Source: FEN-1099 sp964511015 (lineage in GTDB: Bacteria; Lernaellota; Lernaellaia; Lernaellales; Lernaellaceae). From it: a stretch of 64,000 bases of DNA. Numbering within the stretch: the stretch's first letter is position 1; each line of letters starts with the position of its first letter. This document shows positions 49,733-58,097 of the stretch, in pieces. Location of the stretch: NCBI GenBank assembly GCA_964511015.1, contig CAZEDX010000011.1, positions 20,026 to 84,025 on the forward strand, written 5' to 3'. The position numbers and the translations under genes were made by a program. Under the pieces are notes generated by a model. That model searched no databases. It worked only from the letters and a program-made list of their open reading frames with translations, and was not told the DNA's origin.

Positions 49733-50725
49733 TCATTCAGCGGCTTCAGGGGGTTCCGGCGGCCGCCAGTTGCTGATCCTCATTCCGAGCGACAAGCCCA
49801 TTTCGGCCAGGATCTCTTTGATCTCATTGAGCGACTTGCGGCCGAAGTNNNNNNNNNNCTCGGCTTCGGTCTTCTGGACCAACTCGCCGATGAATTTGAT
49901 ATTGGCATTCTTCAGGCAGTTCGCGCTACGTACCGATAGCTCGAGTTCCTCGACCGGACGGTTCAGATGCTCGCTCAGCCCCTCTTCCTCTTCCGGCGTC
50001 ACTTCTTCGTACGCTTCCTCTTCTTCTTCGAAGTTGAGGAACACGGTGAACTGCTCTTTCAACACCTTGGCAGCGACGGCCAACGCGTCTTCCGGCGAAA
50101 TGGACCCGTCAGTCCAAATCTCCATGACCAAGCGGTCATAGTCGGTGCGGCGGCCGACGCGGGCGTTGGTCACCTGGTAGTTGCACTTCACGATCGGATT
50201 GAAATTCGCGTCGAGCATGATCGTGCCGATCGGCACTTCTTCCTCGACCAGGTATTCCGTGGGCACGTAGCCGCGACCGGTGCGTACTTCCAATTCCATC
50301 GACAGCTTGGCGTCTTTGGACAAAGTGGCAACCACCAGGTCGGGATTCAGCACCTTCACGTTCGGATCGTCGGAAATCATCCCGGCGGTCACGACGCCGG
50401 CGCCTTTGGCCTGCAGCCGCAACAACCGCGTCTCCGGTGTGGCCAATTGCAACCGAACCTGCTTGAGGTTCAGGCAGATGTCGGTCACGTCTTCTTTGAC
50501 GCCCGGCAGCGTGCTGAACTCGTGCGGAACACCTTCGATCCGCACTGCGGTAATAGCCGCCCCTTGCAGGGTCGACAACAACACGCGGCGCAGGGCGTTG
50601 CCGAGGGTCAGGCCGAAACCCCGTTCCAACGGCTCGGCAATGAACCGGCCGTAGGTTCCGGTCGCGTTCTCGCTCTCCAACCGCTTCGGACGAATCAACT
50701 CACGCCATACACGATGCATGCTCAC
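49733..50725 (-). CDS. rpoA: RNA polymerase alpha subunit (contains assembly gap)
   Basis: The alpha subunit assembles RNA polymerase and its C-terminal domain contacts UP elements and regulators. GRFIAEPLERGFGLTLGNALRR (N-terminal dimer domain), VRIEGVPHEFS and GYVPTEY are conserved. The linker is rich in Glu (about residues 225-240), and the C-terminal domain has LELSVRSANCLKN and GRKSLNEIKEIL. Ten N at 49849-49858 interrupt that domain between AE and FGRKS, where six residues are expected but the placeholder gives four. The true gene is likely two codons longer. Frame is kept across the gap. Confidence 0.96.
   Translation of the reverse strand: MSMHRVWRELIRPKRLESENATGTYGRFIAEPLERGFGLTLGNALRRVLLSTLQGAAITAVRIEGVPHEFSTLPGVKEDVTDICLNLKQVRLQLATPETRLLRLQAKGAGVVTAGMISDDPNVKVLNPDLVVATLSKDAKLSMELEVRTGRGYVPTEYLVEEEVPIGTIMLDANFNPIVKCNYQVTNARVGRRTDYDRLVMEIWTDGSISPEDALAVAAKVLKEQFTVFLNFEEEEEAYEEVTPEEEEGLSEHLNRPVEELELSVRSANCLKNANIKFIGELVQKTEAEXXXXFGRKSLNEIKEILAEMGLSLGMRISNWRPPEPPEAAE
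49849..49858. other. Assembly gap (ten N) inside rpoA
   Basis: Ten ambiguous bases, a typical scaffolding or error-masking placeholder. The known last two bases before TTC GGC (AC) fit an Asn codon, as in many alpha subunits. Confidence 0.98.
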
Positions 50726-50751
50726 TACTCCCTTCGAGCGACTCAGGCGCT

Positions 50752-51381
50752 CTACTTCGAGTAAAGCTCAACGATGAGCTGCTCGTTAATGGTGCCACCG
50801 ATCTCTTCGCGCGTCGGTAGCGCCTTGATCACGCCCTCGAATTTGTCCGGGTTGACCTCCAGCCACGCCGGCATTTGCCGCCGCGGTAAGGTTTCCAACG
50901 ACAACTTCACGCGTTCCATCTTCCGGCTTTTTTCTTTCAAGACGATATTGTCGCCCGCCTTGACCAGGAAGCTGGGCACGTTGACCTTTCTGCCGTTGAC
51001 CGCGAAGTGGCCATGGCGCACCAACTGCCGCGCTTCTTTGCGGCTGCCGGCGAAGCCCAGGCGATACACCACATTGTCCAACCGGCGCTCGAGCATAATC
51101 AACAGGTTTTCACCCGTGATGCCCTTCATCCGTTCGGCCTTCTGGAAGTAGGTGCGGAACTGGTTTTCCAGCAAGCCGTACATGCGCTTGGCTTTCTGCT
51201 TTTCACGAAGCTGGATGCCGTAATCGCTGGTCTTGCCCCGGCGTTGCCAGTGCATACCCGGGATCTGGTCTTTCCGGCGTTCATACGTGCACTTTTCGGT
51301 GTAGCACCGCTCGCCTTTGAGGAAGAGCTTTTCGCCCTCGCGGCGGCACTGCCGACAGACTGCGTCATGATACCTAGCCAA
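50752..51381 (-). CDS. rpsD: 30S ribosomal protein S4 (uS4, zinc form)
   Basis: The 209-residue assembly-initiating protein binds 16S rRNA near the 5' domain. Cys at 9, 12, 26 and 31 (CRQC, then GERCYTEKC) form a zinc knuckle, so this is the C+ type. LENQFRTYFQKAERMKG and RRLDNVVYRLGFAGSRKEARQLVRHGHFAVNG (S4 RNA-binding domain) follow. The length is close to the E. coli 206. It lies 11 bases after rpsK and before rpoA in the alpha operon; in E. coli S4 represses this operon. Confidence 0.97.
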   Translation of the reverse strand: MARYHDAVCRQCRREGEKLFLKGERCYTEKCTYERRKDQIPGMHWQRRGKTSDYGIQLREKQKAKRMYGLLENQFRTYFQKAERMKGITGENLLIMLERRLDNVVYRLGFAGSRKEARQLVRHGHFAVNGRKVNVPSFLVKAGDNIVLKEKSRKMERVKLSLETLPRRQMPAWLEVNPDKFEGVIKALPTREEIGGTINEQLIVELYSK

Positions 51382-51392
51382 CGTCTACCTCC

Positions 51393-51782
51393 CTACACCC
51401 GGCGCCGTTTCGGCGGACGGCATCCGTTGTGTGGAATCGGGGTCACGTCACGAATCATGCTGATCTTCAGGCCGCTGCTGAGCAGACTGCGCAGGGCGGC
51501 TTCCCTACCGGGTCCCGGCCCTTTCACCAGGATCGACACCTGCTGCATGCCGTGTTCCTGCGCCTTTTTCGACGCGGCCTCGGCGGCGAGCTGGGCGGCA
51601 AACGGCGTGCCTTTGCGGCTGCCTTTGAAGCCCGTGGTGCCGGCGCTGGACCAAGCCAGCACGTTGCCCGACAGATCGGTGATCGTCACCGTCGTGTTGT
51701 TGAAGGTGCTCTTGATGTGCGCGATCCCGGAGGGAACGTTCTTCTTGAGCTTCTTCTTCGCGGCTTTCTTCGGTGTGGCCAT
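51393..51782 (-). CDS. rpsK: 30S ribosomal protein S11 (uS11)
   Basis: The 129 residues equal the E. coli length. A Lys-rich start (KKAAKKKLKKNV) leads to GIAHIKSTFNNTTVTITD, GFKGSRKGTPFAAQ and VKGPGPGREAALR, and the chain ends NGCRPPKRRRV. It lies on the platform near the Shine-Dalgarno helix. It sits between rpsM and rpsD, as in the alpha operon of most bacteria. Confidence 0.97.
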   Translation of the reverse strand: MATPKKAAKKKLKKNVPSGIAHIKSTFNNTTVTITDLSGNVLAWSSAGTTGFKGSRKGTPFAAQLAAEAASKKAQEHGMQQVSILVKGPGPGREAALRSLLSSGLKISMIRDVTPIPHNGCRPPKRRRV

Positions 51783-51803
51783 CGGCGCTCCTTGAAACCT
51801 CGC

Positions 51804-52169
51804 TTACTTCTTCTTGCCCAGACCGCGGCGCGGACCCTTGCGGGTGCGAGCATTGGTGTGGGTGCGTTGACCACGGACCGGCAGGCCGCGGCGATGCCGT
51901 AGGCCGCGATAGGTGCCCAGGTCCATGTGGCGTTTAATGTTCATCTGCGTTTCTTTGCGCAGATCACCTTCGACCTTGAATTTCGAGTCGATGATGCGGC
52001 GAATCTGCGCCAACTGGGCGTCACTCAACTGCCCAGCGCGGATCGATTCATTGATGCCGGCTTCCGCCAGAATCTTCTCGCTCGTCGTCCGGCCGATGCC
52101 GTAAATGTAGGTCAGCGAAATCACAATCCGTTTGTCGGTCGGAATATCAACACCCGCGATGCGTGGCAC
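51804..52169 (-). CDS. rpsM: 30S ribosomal protein S13 (uS13)
   Basis: The 121-residue protein of the head bridges to the 50S subunit. MPRIAGVDIPTDKRIVISLTYI, then GIGRTTSEKIL (helix-hairpin-helix) and RGLRHRRGLPVRGQRT with its basic tail are diagnostic. Length is normal. It is the first gene of the alpha group here, ten bases after rpmJ. Confidence 0.97.
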   Translation of the reverse strand: MPRIAGVDIPTDKRIVISLTYIYGIGRTTSEKILAEAGINESIRAGQLSDAQLAQIRRIIDSKFKVEGDLRKETQMNIKRHMDLGTYRGLRHRRGLPVRGQRTHTNARTRKGPRRGLGKKK

Positions 52170-52179
52170 GGTAGTCCTC

Positions 52180-52293
52180 CTAGCCCTGGCGCTGTTTGTG
52201 CTTGGGGTTTTCGCAAATGACGCGCACGACGCCCTTGCGCTTAATGATCTTGCACTTGTTGCAGCGCTTCTTGACTGATGCTTGCACCTTCAT
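52180..52293 (-). CDS. rpmJ: 50S ribosomal protein L36 (bL36, zinc form)
   Basis: This 37-residue protein is too short for most gene searches. It reads MKVQASVKKRCNKCKIIKRK onward to a PKHKQRQG end, with Cys 11, 14 and 27 and His 32 as zinc ligands. It stabilises 23S rRNA near the GTPase centre. It lies between infA and rpsM, the usual place. GGAG lies before the ATG at 52293. Confidence 0.96.
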   Translation of the reverse strand: MKVQASVKKRCNKCKIIKRKGVVRVICENPKHKQRQG

Positions 52294-52327
52294 CCACTAC
52301 TCCTCGTCGGACGCCTAACCGCGTCCC

Positions 52328-52546
52328 CTACTTCGCGCGGTAGATGATTCGTCCCCGCGTCAAATCGTATGCACTCAGTTCCACGGTCACCTTATCGCCG
52401 GGAAGAATCTTGATGTAATGCATCCGCATCTTCCCCGAGATATGTGCCAGCACTTTGTGGCCATTTTCCAGTTCAACGCGAAACATCGCGTTCGGAAGCG
52501 GCTCTATTACCGTGCCTTCCACTTCAATGGCGTCGTCTTTGGCCAT
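52328..52546 (-). CDS. infA: Translation initiation factor IF-1
   Basis: The 72-residue OB-fold protein binds the 30S A site during initiation. IEVEGTVIEPLPNAMFRVELENGH, then HISGKMRMHYIKILPGDKVTVE and YDLTRGRIIYR are all conserved, and length equals E. coli. It lies ten bases after map and is followed by rpmJ. Confidence 0.97.
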   Translation of the reverse strand: MAKDDAIEVEGTVIEPLPNAMFRVELENGHKVLAHISGKMRMHYIKILPGDKVTVELSAYDLTRGRIIYRAK

Positions 52547-52556
52547 AGGCCTCCCG

Positions 52557-53351
52557 TCAACCGAGCTTGCTTAATATTTCCGGGCCGTTTTCAGTAATTA
52601 CCACCGAGTGCTCGAAATGAGCCGCGAGACTACCATCGGCGGTAACCGCTGTCCAGCCGTCTGCCAATATCCGCACGGGCCAACCACCTGCGGTGACCAT
52701 CGGTTCCAGCGCGAAAACCATACCGGCCTTCAAACGCACTCCGGTGCCGGCCTTGCCGTAGTTCGGAATCTGCGGCGGTTCGTGCGGCGACTCGCCAATA
52801 CCGTGTCCGACGAATTCCCGCACCACCGAAAAGCCCGCCGCTTCCACGTGCGTCTGGATTGCCGCCGAAATGTCGTGCAACCGCCGCCCGACCCGTGCCT
52901 GCTCGATGCCGACGTACAACGATTCCTCGGTCGTCTGCATCAAGCGCTCGGCCACGGGCGTCATGACGCCCAGGCCAAAGCTAATGGCCGCGTCGCCGTA
53001 CCAGCCCTCGCAGACCACTCCGTAGTCCACGCTGACCAGGTCGCCTTCCCGCAAAATCCGGTCCGCCGACGGAATTCCGTGCACCACCTCTTCGTTGAGC
53101 GAAATGCACAGTCCGTTGGGGAACCCGTATAGTCCCAAGAAGGCCGGACGGACCCGATGTTTTCGGCACACTTCGCTGGCGATCTCGTCTAGGGCCAATG
53201 TACTCATCCCCGGCCGGGCCGCCTGCTTCAGTGTGTGCAACACCTCTGCCGCAATCTGGTTGGCGCGCCGCAAGTGTTCCACTTGCTCGCGCGTCTTCAG
53301 ACTGATCACATTGCTATTCAAAGAGCGCCGATACTGCCGGCTCGTTCGCAT
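52557..53351 (-). CDS. map: Methionine aminopeptidase, type I
   Basis: The 264-residue metalloenzyme removes the initiator Met. Metal ligands are seen in VSVDYGVVCEGWYGDAA (two Asp), GHGIGESPHEPPQIPN (His), FALEPMV (Glu) and FEHSVVITENGPEIL (Glu). The start at 53351 has AGGAAGCGGAG upstream; a GTG 45 bases further in (before ISLKTREQ) is the other option and would fit the usual family N-terminus. In many genomes adk stands between secY and map. Here it is replaced by 129 bases without a gene. Confidence 0.95.
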   Translation of the reverse strand: MRTSRQYRRSLNSNVISLKTREQVEHLRRANQIAAEVLHTLKQAARPGMSTLALDEIASEVCRKHRVRPAFLGLYGFPNGLCISLNEEVVHGIPSADRILREGDLVSVDYGVVCEGWYGDAAISFGLGVMTPVAERLMQTTEESLYVGIEQARVGRRLHDISAAIQTHVEAAGFSVVREFVGHGIGESPHEPPQIPNYGKAGTGVRLKAGMVFALEPMVTAGGWPVRILADGWTAVTADGSLAAHFEHSVVITENGPEILSKLG

Positions 53352-53480
53352 GCTCCGCTTCCTGTTCGTTCGCGGTCCGCGTTCGACCGGTATTCGATCG
53401 TTGCCGTGCCGTTGCCACCGTCACGCCATGCGTCCCCTCTTTGCCTCCACCCGCGGTGGCGCGCCGAGGTGAACCCATCA

Positions 53481-54785
53481 TTATCTGCGTCCCTTGAACT
53501 TGCCCTTGGCACCCAGGAATCCTTCGTAGTGACGGGTGAGCATGTGGCTTTCCACCTGTTGAATGGTGTCCAGCGCCACGCCGACCACGATCAGCAACGA
53601 AGTACCGCCGAAGTAGAAGGGCACGTCAAAGTTGGTAATCAAAATCGTCGGCAACACGCAAATGGCCGACAGATAGAGCGCACCGCCAAAGGTGATGCGC
53701 GTAAGAATCCGGTCGATGTAGTCGGCAGTCGGTTTGCCCGGCCGGCGACCCGGAATGTACGCACCGCTCTTCTTCAGGTTTTCCGCCACATCCACCGGGT
53801 TGAAGGTAACCGCGGTGTAGAAGTAGGTGAAGAAGATGATCAACGCGACATAGATCAGGTTGTAAGCCAGCTTGCCTGGAGCGAGCTGTTCGGCGATCGC
53901 GATGGCGATCGGGTGCGCGAAAAACTGTGCGATACTGCTCGGGAACATCAGGATCGAGCTGGCGAAGATCGGCGGAATCACGCCGGCGCTGTTGATGCGC
54001 AACGGCAGGAACGTGCTGGCCCCGCCGTAGATCTTCCGGCCGACCACGCGCTTGGCGTGCTGGATCGGAATTTTGCGTTGGGCGCGTTCGACGAAGATGA
54101 TCAAACCGACGACCACGACCATCACGACAAGAATCGGAATGATCTCCAGCACGCGGCGTTGTTGCTGCCAAACGTCGAGGAACAGCTTGCCGATCGCCGC
54201 CGGCATACGGGCGATGATACCTGCGAAGATGATGAGGCTGATGCCGTTGCCGATGCCGCGCTCGCTGATTTGTTCGCCCAGCCACATGATGAACGCCGTG
54301 CCGGCGGCCAAGGTGATCATGGTCATCAGGCGGAACGACAGGCCGGGGTTGATGACCAGACCGCCACCAAGCATGCCGTTTTCCAGGCCATAGGCAATCA
54401 TGTAGCCCTGGAAGACCGACAGCAACACGGTGCCGTAGCGGGTGTACTGCGTGATCTTGCGCCGGCCGACTTCGCCCTCTTTGCTCAGGCGATCGAGGTA
54501 CGGAATGACCACGGTCAGCAACTGCAGAATGATCGACGCCGAAACGTACGGCATGATGCCCAGCGCGAAGACCGAACCGTTTTCCAGCGCGCCGCCGGAG
54601 AACAGCGAGATCATGCCGAATATTGTGCCCTGCTGTTGCTGGAACATTTCCTTCAACGCCGCGCCGTTGATTCCCGGAACAGTAATGGCGCAACCGACCC
54701 GGTATACGGCCAGCATAAGGAAGGAAAAGAGCACCCGGCGTTTCAGCTCGGGGATCTTAAAGATATTGGAGAAAGCACCTACCAC
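53481..54785 (-). CDS. secY: Protein translocase subunit SecY
   Basis: The 434-residue channel protein has ten predicted transmembrane helices. VGCAITVPGINGAAL (near the plug), FALGIMPYVSASIILQLL, FLPLRINSAGVIPPIFASSILMFP and the C-terminal ADNFK-like GRRPGKPTADYIDRIL are typical. Partners secE and secG are elsewhere. It is the last gene of the spc group, 20 bases after rplO. Confidence 0.97.
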   Translation of the reverse strand: MVGAFSNIFKIPELKRRVLFSFLMLAVYRVGCAITVPGINGAALKEMFQQQQGTIFGMISLFSGGALENGSVFALGIMPYVSASIILQLLTVVIPYLDRLSKEGEVGRRKITQYTRYGTVLLSVFQGYMIAYGLENGMLGGGLVINPGLSFRLMTMITLAAGTAFIMWLGEQISERGIGNGISLIIFAGIIARMPAAIGKLFLDVWQQQRRVLEIIPILVVMVVVVGLIIFVERAQRKIPIQHAKRVVGRKIYGGASTFLPLRINSAGVIPPIFASSILMFPSSIAQFFAHPIAIAIAEQLAPGKLAYNLIYVALIIFFTYFYTAVTFNPVDVAENLKKSGAYIPGRRPGKPTADYIDRILTRITFGGALYLSAICVLPTILITNFDVPFYFGGTSLLIVVGVALDTIQQVESHMLTRHYEGFLGAKGKFKGRR

Positions 54786-54805
54786 GTGCCTATCCTCTTT
54801 CCTGC

Positions 54806-55258
54806 CTACAGTTGTTCGAACGTCCCGCCAGCGGCCAAAATCTTTTCGAGCGCCTGCTTGGACGCTTTGTGGGCCTTGACCGTCAGCGCCACTTTCAACT
54901 CGCCGTCAGACAGAATCTTGAGCCCGTTCTTCGCGAGCTTGCGCGCCAACTGCTTGGCCACCACGCTCTGCGGATCCACCGTTTCGCCGGCCTGGAAGTG
55001 CTTGGCCAACTGGTACAGGTGCACGACGGTGTATTCCTTGGCGAAATTGTTGGTGAAGCCGCGCTTGGGCAAACGGCGCTGCAACGGCATCTGGCCGCCT
55101 TCAAAACCGGCTTTCTTCTTGCCGCCCGAACGTGCGCCTTGGCCTTTGTGACCGCGGGTCGAGGTGCCGCCGTGACCGGACGAATCGCCGCGACCAACGC
55201 GCTTCGGCTTTCTCTTGGCGCCGGCCGGCGGCCGCAGGTTGCTCAAATTGAACATCAC
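54806..55258 (-). CDS. rplO: 50S ribosomal protein L15 (uL15)
   Basis: The 150-residue protein starts MMFNLSNLRPPAGAKRKPKR, a basic tail that reaches into 23S rRNA, followed by RGDSSGHGGTSTRGHKGQGAR and GFEGGQMPLQRRLPKRGF. The C-terminal globular part ends GKLK-like (ILAAGGTFEQL). It overlaps rpmD by four bases (ATGA) and leads into secY. Confidence 0.97.
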   Translation of the reverse strand: MMFNLSNLRPPAGAKRKPKRVGRGDSSGHGGTSTRGHKGQGARSGGKKKAGFEGGQMPLQRRLPKRGFTNNFAKEYTVVHLYQLAKHFQAGETVDPQSVVAKQLARKLAKNGLKILSDGELKVALTVKAHKASKQALEKILAAGGTFEQL

Positions 55259-55440
55259 GAAACCTCCTCAACGCGGACGAGGTGAATGACTTTTTTTACC
55301 ATGCCGCGCACGCACGGATTGTCCGGCAGCACGACGGTCTTGTGCATCTTGTTCAGACCCAGCGATTTGAGAACAACCCGCTGATTCTGCGGACGGCCGA
55401 TGCCGCTACCGGTCTGCGTGATCTTGAGTTTGCCGCTCAT
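55255..55440 (-). CDS. rpmD: 50S ribosomal protein L30 (uL30)
   Basis: The 61-residue protein begins MSGKLKITQTGSGIGRPQNQ, with LKSLGLNKMHKTVVLPDNP and VRGMVKKVIHLVRVEE after it, the family pattern. The ATG at 55440 follows a GGGAGAGAG purine run; a start 69 bases upstream would overlap rpsE and is unnecessary. Confidence 0.96.
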   Translation of the reverse strand: MSGKLKITQTGSGIGRPQNQRVVLKSLGLNKMHKTVVLPDNPCVRGMVKKVIHLVRVEEVS

Positions 55441-55462
55441 CTTCTTCTCTCTCCCGTTTCGA

Positions 55463-55978
55463 CTAGGACCGCACCTCGGCCGTCCGGCCGAGTGCCTTCT
55501 GGTAGTCATGCGGCCACTCGAGCGACCGCAATCCGGTCACCGTGGCTTTGACCACGTTGTGCGGGTTGCGACTGCCGAGGCACTTGGTCAGGATGTTGTG
55601 CACGCCCGCGGCTTCGAGCACCGCGCGCACCGGGCCACCGGCAATCACGCCCGTACCTTCGCCAGCCGGTTTGAGCAACACCTTGCCCGGACCGAAACGA
55701 CCGATGACCTGGTAAGGAATCGTGTCGCCTTCGATGATCGGCACGCGGAACATGGTCTTCTTCGCCCGCTCGACGCCCTTGCGAATCGCCTCGGGCACCT
55801 CGGTCGCCTTGCCAAGAGCCACGCCCACACGGCCCTTGCCGTCACCCACCACCACCAGCGCAGAGAAATGAAAGCGCCGGCCGCCCTTGACCACTTTGGC
55901 CACGCGAGCGATGTGGATTACCTTGTCGATCAGTTCGGATTCTTCACCGACACCAAACGGGCGGTTTTTCTCACTCAT
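55463..55978 (-). CDS. rpsE: 30S ribosomal protein S5 (uS5)
   Basis: The 171-residue fidelity protein shows ELIDKVIHIARVAKVVKGGRR, FSALVVVGDGKGRVGVALGKA (S5 signature), AGEGTGVIAGGPVRAVLE and NPHNVVKAT. Length is close to the E. coli 167. The gene lies 12 bases after rplR and 22 before rpmD. Confidence 0.97.
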   Translation of the reverse strand: MSEKNRPFGVGEESELIDKVIHIARVAKVVKGGRRFHFSALVVVGDGKGRVGVALGKATEVPEAIRKGVERAKKTMFRVPIIEGDTIPYQVIGRFGPGKVLLKPAGEGTGVIAGGPVRAVLEAAGVHNILTKCLGSRNPHNVVKATVTGLRSLEWPHDYQKALGRTAEVRS

Positions 55979-55990
55979 CGTCCAAGCTCC

Positions 55991-56356
55991 TTAGAAGTCC
56001 AGCCCGGCTTCGCGGGCGCCTTCGGCCACAGCCTTGATGCGGCCGTGATACAGGAAGCCGTTTCGGTCGAACACGACCTGTTTGCAGTTTTTCGCCAGCA
56101 ACCTCTTGGCGATCAACTGCCCCACCGCCTTGGCCGGGGCGATCTTGCCCTTGCCTTCCGGCTTTTGGTAGTCGTTGTCCAACGTGCTGGCCGTCGCGAT
56201 GGTCTTGCCGACGGAGTCGTCGATAGCCTGCACATAGACGTGCTTCGCGCTACGGAAGACACACAGGCGCGGACGCTCCGGCGTGCCGAGTACCTTGCGG
56301 CGCACGCGGCGCTGCCGTCTTTCCCGCGGTGACAGATTCTCATGCTTATGGGACAC
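55991..56356 (-). CDS. rplR: 50S ribosomal protein L18 (uL18)
   Basis: The 121-residue protein binds 5S rRNA. The N-terminus is Arg-rich (LSPRERRQRRVRRKVLGT), then RPRLCVFRSAKHVYVQAIDD and KQVVFDRNGFLYHGRIKA, ending in EGAREAGLDF. Normal length and position between rplF and rpsE. Confidence 0.97.
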   Translation of the reverse strand: MSHKHENLSPRERRQRRVRRKVLGTPERPRLCVFRSAKHVYVQAIDDSVGKTIATASTLDNDYQKPEGKGKIAPAKAVGQLIAKRLLAKNCKQVVFDRNGFLYHGRIKAVAEGAREAGLDF

Positions 56357-56368
56357 GGTCCTTCCTCC

Positions 56369-56905
56369 TTAGGCGGTAGCCTTGCCCACCTTGTGGCGGA
56401 TGACTTCTGTCGTGTACTTGATGCCTTTGCCCTTGTACGGTTCCGGCGGACGAACCCCGCGCACTTCGGCGGCGAACTGACCCACCGCTTCCTTGTTGGC
56501 GCTCTTCAGCACGATGTGGGTGTTCTTGTCCACCGAACAGTCGACGCCTTGGGGCAATTCCAGCTCCACCGGGTGACAGAAGCCGAGGGTCAGCACCAAT
56601 GTGCGACCCTTCACTTCCGCGCGATAGCCGACGCCGTTGACGTCGAGTTCGCGCACGTAACCCTTGGACACGCCGACCACCATGTTGTTGATCAACGTGC
56701 GGGTAAGTCCCTGGATACTGCTGCTCTGGCGCGACTCATCGCAGCGCTCGACCACGATCTTGTCGTCTTCCAGCTTGACCGTGACCAATGCTCCGTGCGA
56801 GTACGTCAACTGGCCCAGCGGTCCCTTCACGGTGACCACCGTTCCCTTGACGTCAGCCGTCACGCCCTTGGGCAACGGAATCGGAAGTTTGCCGATGCGG
56901 CTCAT
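56369..56905 (-). CDS. rplF: 50S ribosomal protein L6 (uL6)
   Basis: The 178-residue protein has the two-fold repeated domain. It has MSRIGKLPIPLPKGV, VTVKGPLGQLTYS, GLTRTLINNMVVGVSKGY and RPPEPYKGKGIKYTTEVIRHK at the C-terminus. It supports the sarcin-ricin region. Length equals the family norm (177). Confidence 0.97.
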   Translation of the reverse strand: MSRIGKLPIPLPKGVTADVKGTVVTVKGPLGQLTYSHGALVTVKLEDDKIVVERCDESRQSSSIQGLTRTLINNMVVGVSKGYVRELDVNGVGYRAEVKGRTLVLTLGFCHPVELELPQGVDCSVDKNTHIVLKSANKEAVGQFAAEVRGVRPPEPYKGKGIKYTTEVIRHKVGKATA

Positions 56906-56931
56906 TACACTTGCTCCCTATCGACGGCGAA

Positions 56932-57330
56932 TTACCAGACTTCGCAGATCAGTTCGCCGCCCACGTTTCTCTTTTGCGCATCTTTTCCGCTCATCACGCC
57001 GTGGCTGGTGGTCAGCACGGTGATGCCCAGCCCACCCAGCACCTTGGGCATTTCTTGCGCACCCACGTAACGGCGCAGCCCCGGTTTGCTGATGCGGCGG
57101 ATCCCGTTGATCACCGGCTCACCGTCATCGCGGTAGCGTAGGTAGATCTTCAACACGCCGTGCGCTTCTTCTTCCACCACGCGGTACGCCTTGATATAGC
57201 CCTCGTCCCGCAAGATCTTGGCCACGGCCTCTTTCACTTGGGAAGTCGGCATCTCGACCAAGTCGTGCTTCGCCCGGCTGGCGTTGCGGATCCGGGTGCA
57301 CATATCGGCCAATGGATCGGTCATGACCAT
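56932..57330 (-). CDS. rpsH: 30S ribosomal protein S8 (uS8)
   Basis: The 132-residue protein begins MVMTDPLADMCTRIRNASRA and ends with TTSHGVMSGKDAQKRNVGGE, the S8 signature. GGAG stands about eight bases before the ATG at 57330, favouring it over the second ATG at 57324. In E. coli S8 represses the spc genes by binding the mRNA near rplE; no copy of that site was looked for in detail. Confidence 0.97.
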   Translation of the reverse strand: MVMTDPLADMCTRIRNASRAKHDLVEMPTSQVKEAVAKILRDEGYIKAYRVVEEEAHGVLKIYLRYRDDGEPVINGIRRISKPGLRRYVGAQEMPKVLGGLGITVLTTSHGVMSGKDAQKRNVGGELICEVW

Positions 57331-57345
57331 CGTTCGGTCTCCTTG

Positions 57346-57531
57346 CTACCAGCTCGACTTCTTCACGCCGGGAAGGTCCCCGGACAAAGCCAGCTTGCGC
57401 AAACACAGTCGGCACATGCCGAATTTCCGGTAATAGGCGCGCGGCCGGCCGCACAGCGGACAGCGGTTGTACGTGCGCACCTTAAACTTCGGTTCCCGGC
57501 TCTGACGAATGCGAATCGATTTCTTCGCCAC
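57346..57531 (-). CDS. rpsN: 30S ribosomal protein S14, type Z (uS14)
   Basis: The 61-residue protein of the zinc-binding short form starts at GTG 57531 (VAKKSIRIRQSREPKFKVRT), with GGGAGAAGG just upstream. CPLCGRPRAYYRKFGMCRLC holds the four Cys. The open frame extends seven codons further to an ATG, but the family begins at AKKS. It lies ten bases after rplE. Confidence 0.96.
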   Translation of the reverse strand: MAKKSIRIRQSREPKFKVRTYNRCPLCGRPRAYYRKFGMCRLCLRKLALSGDLPGVKKSSW

Positions 57532-57541
57532 GGCCTTCTCC

Positions 57542-58084
57542 CTATCGACCACGGAAAGGCATGCCCATCAACTTCAACAGGGCATAACCTTCCTCGTCCG
57601 TTTTGGCGGTGGTGACAATGGTAATATTCATCCCGCGAATCTTGTCGATCTTGTCGTACACGATCTCAGGGAAAATGATCTGTTCACGCACGCCCATCGT
57701 ATAATTACCGCGCCCGTCAAACGACTTGTCGGACACACCGCGGAAGTCGCGCACGCGGGGCAGCGCAATGCTCACCAGGCGATCGAAAAACTCGTACATG
57801 CGGTCCTGACGCAACGTGACGCGCGCGCCGATGTTCATGCCTTCGCGCAACTTGAAATTGGCGATGCTCTTGCGCGCCTTGGTGATCACGGCCTTCTGGC
57901 CGCTGATCGCCGTGAGCTCGTCGACGGCGACTTCGAGCACCTTGGTGTTCTGAATCGCTTCGCCCAAGCCCATGTTCAATACAATGCGCGTAATCCGCGG
58001 CACCTGGTTGATATTCTTGTAACCGAACTGTTTCATCAGTTCGGGAACCACCGATTCTTCGTAGAAGCCCTTTAGCCGTGCCAT
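57542..58084 (-). CDS. rplE: 50S ribosomal protein L5 (uL5)
   Basis: The 180-residue protein binds 5S rRNA and touches P-site tRNA. NINQVPRITRIVLNMGLGEA, then TAISGQKAVITKARKSIANFKLR (split across the family signature) and GNYTMGVREQIIFPEI, MNITIVTTAKTDEE follow. Length is normal (179). It sits between rplX and the rpsN type Z gene. Confidence 0.97.
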   Translation of the reverse strand: MARLKGFYEESVVPELMKQFGYKNINQVPRITRIVLNMGLGEAIQNTKVLEVAVDELTAISGQKAVITKARKSIANFKLREGMNIGARVTLRQDRMYEFFDRLVSIALPRVRDFRGVSDKSFDGRGNYTMGVREQIIFPEIVYDKIDKIRGMNITIVTTAKTDEEGYALLKLMGMPFRGR

Positions 58085-58097
58085 CGTTTGCCCCCGC

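Noticed and set aside
53235..55151. A 638-codon open frame on the plus strand
   Set aside because: It lies antisense to map, secY and rplO, which are unmistakable. It has no SD and its composition is that of a shadow frame in GC-rich DNA.
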